Assembly: GCA_945901085.1 (NCBI GenBank)
Contig: CAMDJV010000002.1
Location: 157,797-221,796, forward strand
Length of the DNA: 64,000 bases
Reading direction: 5' to 3'
DNA from: Rhodovarius crocodyli
GTDB lineage: Bacteria; Pseudomonadota; Alphaproteobacteria; Acetobacterales; Acetobacteraceae
In this document: positions 62,553-64,000 of the stretch, piece by piece
How the letters are laid out: each line of letters starts with the position of its first letter
Numbering within the stretch: the first letter of the stretch is position 1
Translations under genes and position numbers: made by a program
Notes under the pieces: generated by a model
What the model was told of the DNA's origin: nothing
The model's input: only the letters and a program-made list of their open reading frames with translations
The model's database searches: none

Positions 62553-63089
62553 TCAGACCTTCTCGACCTGGCCGTATTCCAAATCGACCGGCGTGGAACG
62601 ACCGAAAATGCTCACCGAGACGCGTACCCGGCCCTTTTCCTCGTCCACCTCCTCGACAGTGCCCATGAAGCTGGTGAAGGGGCCATCGGCCACACGAATC
62701 TGCTCGCCCACCTCGTATTGCACGGCGGGACGGCGCGGCTTGTCTGCGCCCTCGGTTACCTGCTGGACAATACGCAAAGCTTCGGCCTCGGAAATGGGCG
62801 TGGGCTTATTGGCCGGGCCGAGGAAGCCGGTGACCTTGGGCGTGTCACGCACAAGGTGCCAGCTGTCATCGGTCATCTGCATCTTCACCAGCACATAGCC
62901 GGGGAAGAATTTACGCTCGGTGTCGGTCTTTTGGCCGCGACGGACTTCGGTGACCTGCTCGGTCGGCACCAGGATTTCGTCGATCTTGTCGGCGAGGCCT
63001 TTCTGGGCCGCCTGCTGGCGGATCTGTTCGGCAATCTTCTTTTCGAAGCCCGAATAGACGTGCACCACGTACCACTTCTTGTCGGCCAC
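62553..63089 (-). CDS. nusG: Transcription termination/antitermination protein NusG
   Basis: This is a 178-residue NusG coupling RNA polymerase to Rho and the ribosome. The N-terminal domain has KKWYVVHVYSGFEKKIAEQI and FFPGYVLVKMQMTDDSW. The C-terminal KOW domain has VGEQIRVADGPFTSFMGTVEEVDEEKGRVRVSVSIFGR. The GTG at 63089 gives the usual MADKKWYVVH start with AGGAG upstream; TTG (63113) and GTG (63107) further upstream are less likely. It follows secE. rplK, which normally comes next, is not here. Confidence 0.96.
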   Translation of the reverse strand: MADKKWYVVHVYSGFEKKIAEQIRQQAAQKGLADKIDEILVPTEQVTEVRRGQKTDTERKFFPGYVLVKMQMTDDSWHLVRDTPKVTGFLGPANKPTPISEAEALRIVQQVTEGADKPRRPAVQYEVGEQIRVADGPFTSFMGTVEEVDEEKGRVRVSVSIFGRSTPVDLEYGQVEKV

Positions 63090-63109
63090 CGTCTGATCGC
63101 TCCTCACAC

Positions 63110-63301
63110 TCAAAAACCCAAAACCAATCGCATCGCGAATTGGATCAACTGATCCACCACGAGGAAGAATACCGCCGCCATGGCAGACAGCGCCAATACC
63201 AGGCCCGTCGTCACCAGGGTTTCCTTGCGGCTGGGCCAGGTGACCCGCGCTGTTTCGGCACGCACCTCACGGACAAACTGCGCTGGATCGAACTTCGCCA
63301 A
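63110..63301 (-). CDS. secE: Preprotein translocase subunit SecE
   Basis: This is a 63-residue single-span SecE. It has an amphipathic segment (PAQFVREVRAETARVTWPSRKETLVTT, with the conserved WPSRKE) and one transmembrane helix (GLVLALSAMAAVFFLVVDQLIQF). It stabilises SecY in the Sec translocon. Order tRNA-Trp, secE, nusG is the common bacterial one. Confidence 0.95.
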   Translation of the reverse strand: MAKFDPAQFVREVRAETARVTWPSRKETLVTTGLVLALSAMAAVFFLVVDQLIQFAMRLVLGF

Positions 63302-63333
63302 GGCGGTTACCCTTTATGACAGATAAAATGCAA

Positions 63334-63359
63334 GCGCCCCAGGCGATAGCCTGGGGCGC
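63334..63359. terminator. Hairpin between tRNA-Trp and secE
   Basis: A perfect 11-bp stem, GCGCCCCAGGC (63334-63344) / GCCTGGGGCGC (63349-63359), with a GATA loop lies between the tRNA and secE. On the minus strand it is followed by TTGCATTTTATC, a weak T-tract. It may be a terminator, an attenuator or a processing signal after the tRNA. Confidence 0.6.
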
Positions 63360-63367
63360 CTGGGAAG

Positions 63368-63444
63368 TGGCAGGGGCGGAGGGTCTCGAACTCTCAACCT
63401 CCGGTTTTGGAGACCGGCGCTCTAGCCAATTGAGCTACGCCCCT
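63368..63444 (-). tRNA. tRNA-Trp (CCA anticodon)
   Basis: On the minus strand the gene reads from AGGGGCGTAGCTCAATTGG through the anticodon arm CCGGTCTCCAAAACCGG (anticodon CCA) to the acceptor CGCCCCT, discriminator G and an encoded CCA (63368-63370). The acceptor stem 7 bp and the anticodon stem 5 bp pair fully. The T stem (GAGAG / CCCTC) has one A-C mismatch. It lies between tuf and secE, the conserved place for tRNA-Trp. Confidence 0.95.
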
Positions 63445-63447
63445 AGA

Positions 63448-63497
63448 AGAGACCGGCACCGGATGGTTCGAAGAACCTTCAGGATGGATCGGTCTCT
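63448..63497. other. Nested inverted repeats between tuf and tRNA-Trp
   Basis: Outer arms AGAGACCG (63448-63455) and CGGTCTCT (63490-63497) enclose an inner hairpin GGTTC (63465-63469) / GAACC (63473-63477). The structure lies just upstream of the tRNA on the transcript and could fold as a processing or termination element after tuf. There is no T-run. Confidence 0.4.
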
Positions 63498-63542
63498 CAA
63501 CTCTTATCCGCACCCTACAGATGGCTGCGGCTTATGCAAGTC

Positions 63543-64000
63543 TCAGTTCGAGATCGAAGCGACGACGCCAGCGCCCACAGTCCGGCCACCCTCACGGATG
63601 GCGAAACGCAGGCCCTCATCCATCGCGATCGGCGCGATCAGCGTCACGTCCATCGAGACGTTATCGCCGGGCATCACCATTTCCACACCGTCGGGCAGCG
63701 TGACCACGCCGGTCACATCCGTCGTGCGGAAGTAGAATTGCGGACGATAATTGGTGAAGAACGGCGTGTGACGGCCACCCTCTTCCTTGGTCAGCACATA
63801 GGCCTCGGCCTTGAACTTGCTGTGCGGCTTGATGCTGTTCGGCGCCGCCAGAACCTGGCCACGCTCCACATCTTCACGCTTCGTGCCACGCAGCAGCGCG
63901 CCGATATTGTCGCCAGCCTGCCCGGAGTCGAGCAGCTTGCGGAACATCTCAACGCCGGTCACCGTCGTCTTCACGGTGTCCTTCAGGCCGACGATCTCAA
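63543..64000 (-). CDS. tuf: Elongation factor Tu, C-terminal part (cut by window edge)
   Basis: The visible 151 codons encode domain II end and domain III of EF-Tu: [57 protein letters not shown] and the C-terminus [18 protein letters not shown], with stop at 63543-63545. The frame continues open to the window end, so the N-terminal GTPase domain lies beyond it. EF-Tu brings aminoacyl-tRNA to the ribosome. Confidence 0.98.
   Translation of the reverse strand, partial: EIVGLKDTVKTTVTGVEMFRKLLDSGQAGDNIGALLRGTKREDVERGQVLAAPNSIKPHSKFKAEAYVLTKEEGGRHTPFFTNYRPQFYFRTTDVTGVVTLPDGVEMVMPGDNVSMDVTLIAPIAMDEGLRFAIREGGRTVGAGVVASISN

Overview
The window is a high-GC, densely packed chromosomal segment of an alphaproteobacterium, most likely Acetobacteraceae (Roseomonas-like). 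This is inferred from several things seen here: the kdsD-lptC-lptA-lptB-rpoN-hpf block typical of Alphaproteobacteria, an Rrf2-led suf operon, coq7, the tuf-tRNA-Trp-secE-nusG block, and three orphan tripartite-tricarboxylate (Bug/TctC) receptors, a hallmark of Roseomonas-type genomes. Most operons are translationally coupled by ATGA, GTGA or TGATG overlaps. No phage, insertion sequence, CRISPR array or rRNA operon is visible.

Left part (1-24.9 kb). A 5'-truncated sulfatase and a Bug receptor are followed by a cbpA/cbpM chaperone pair and a CheZ-like CheY phosphatase. Next come a YcgN/DHDPS/cupin operon, a collagen-like membrane-anchored protein beside a frameshifted pbpC remnant, an RND efflux adaptor/pump pair, an orphan molybdopterin hydroxylase, envelope genes (a WecA/MraY-like transferase, a NUDIX enzyme, two Bug receptors), a glycine-zipper lipoprotein and a cytochrome b. 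The part ends with the psd-pssA phospholipid pair and a MoxR/VWA (CoxD/CoxE-like) pair.

Middle (24.9-45.9 kb). An AT-rich ppx/gppA gene sits where ptsN would be expected. Then follow hpf, rpoN, lptB, lptA (an unusually long form), lptC, kdsD, coq7 and dsbB. After these come a GST and cupin, a hydantoinase next to an AtzG/AtzE-type amidase, a catalytically dead HtrA-like protein, and the complete suf operon (rrf2-sufB-C-D-S-U-T-A) with a YghU-type GST coupled to its end.

Right part (45.9-62.3 kb). This is a catabolic region. It holds an amidohydrolase, SDRs, a coupled ACAD-ACAD-enoyl-CoA hydratase-DehI operon, a second orphan molybdopterin hydroxylase coupled to a PrpF-family isomerase, a D-2-hydroxyacid dehydrogenase and an NMT1-like binding protein with leuC/leuD-type hydratase genes. 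It ends with an SDR-ACAD-APH kinase-DUF6285 cassette resembling the levulinate (lva) 4-hydroxyacyl-CoA phosphorylation pathway.

End (62.3-64 kb). tuf (cut by the window edge), tRNA-Trp, secE and nusG are present. nusG is not followed by rplK but by a tiny ORF carrying a Shine-Dalgarno complementary to 17 nt of the usual 16S 3' end, then a terminator hairpin. Together with the Lva-like cassette, this is the most intriguing item in the window.
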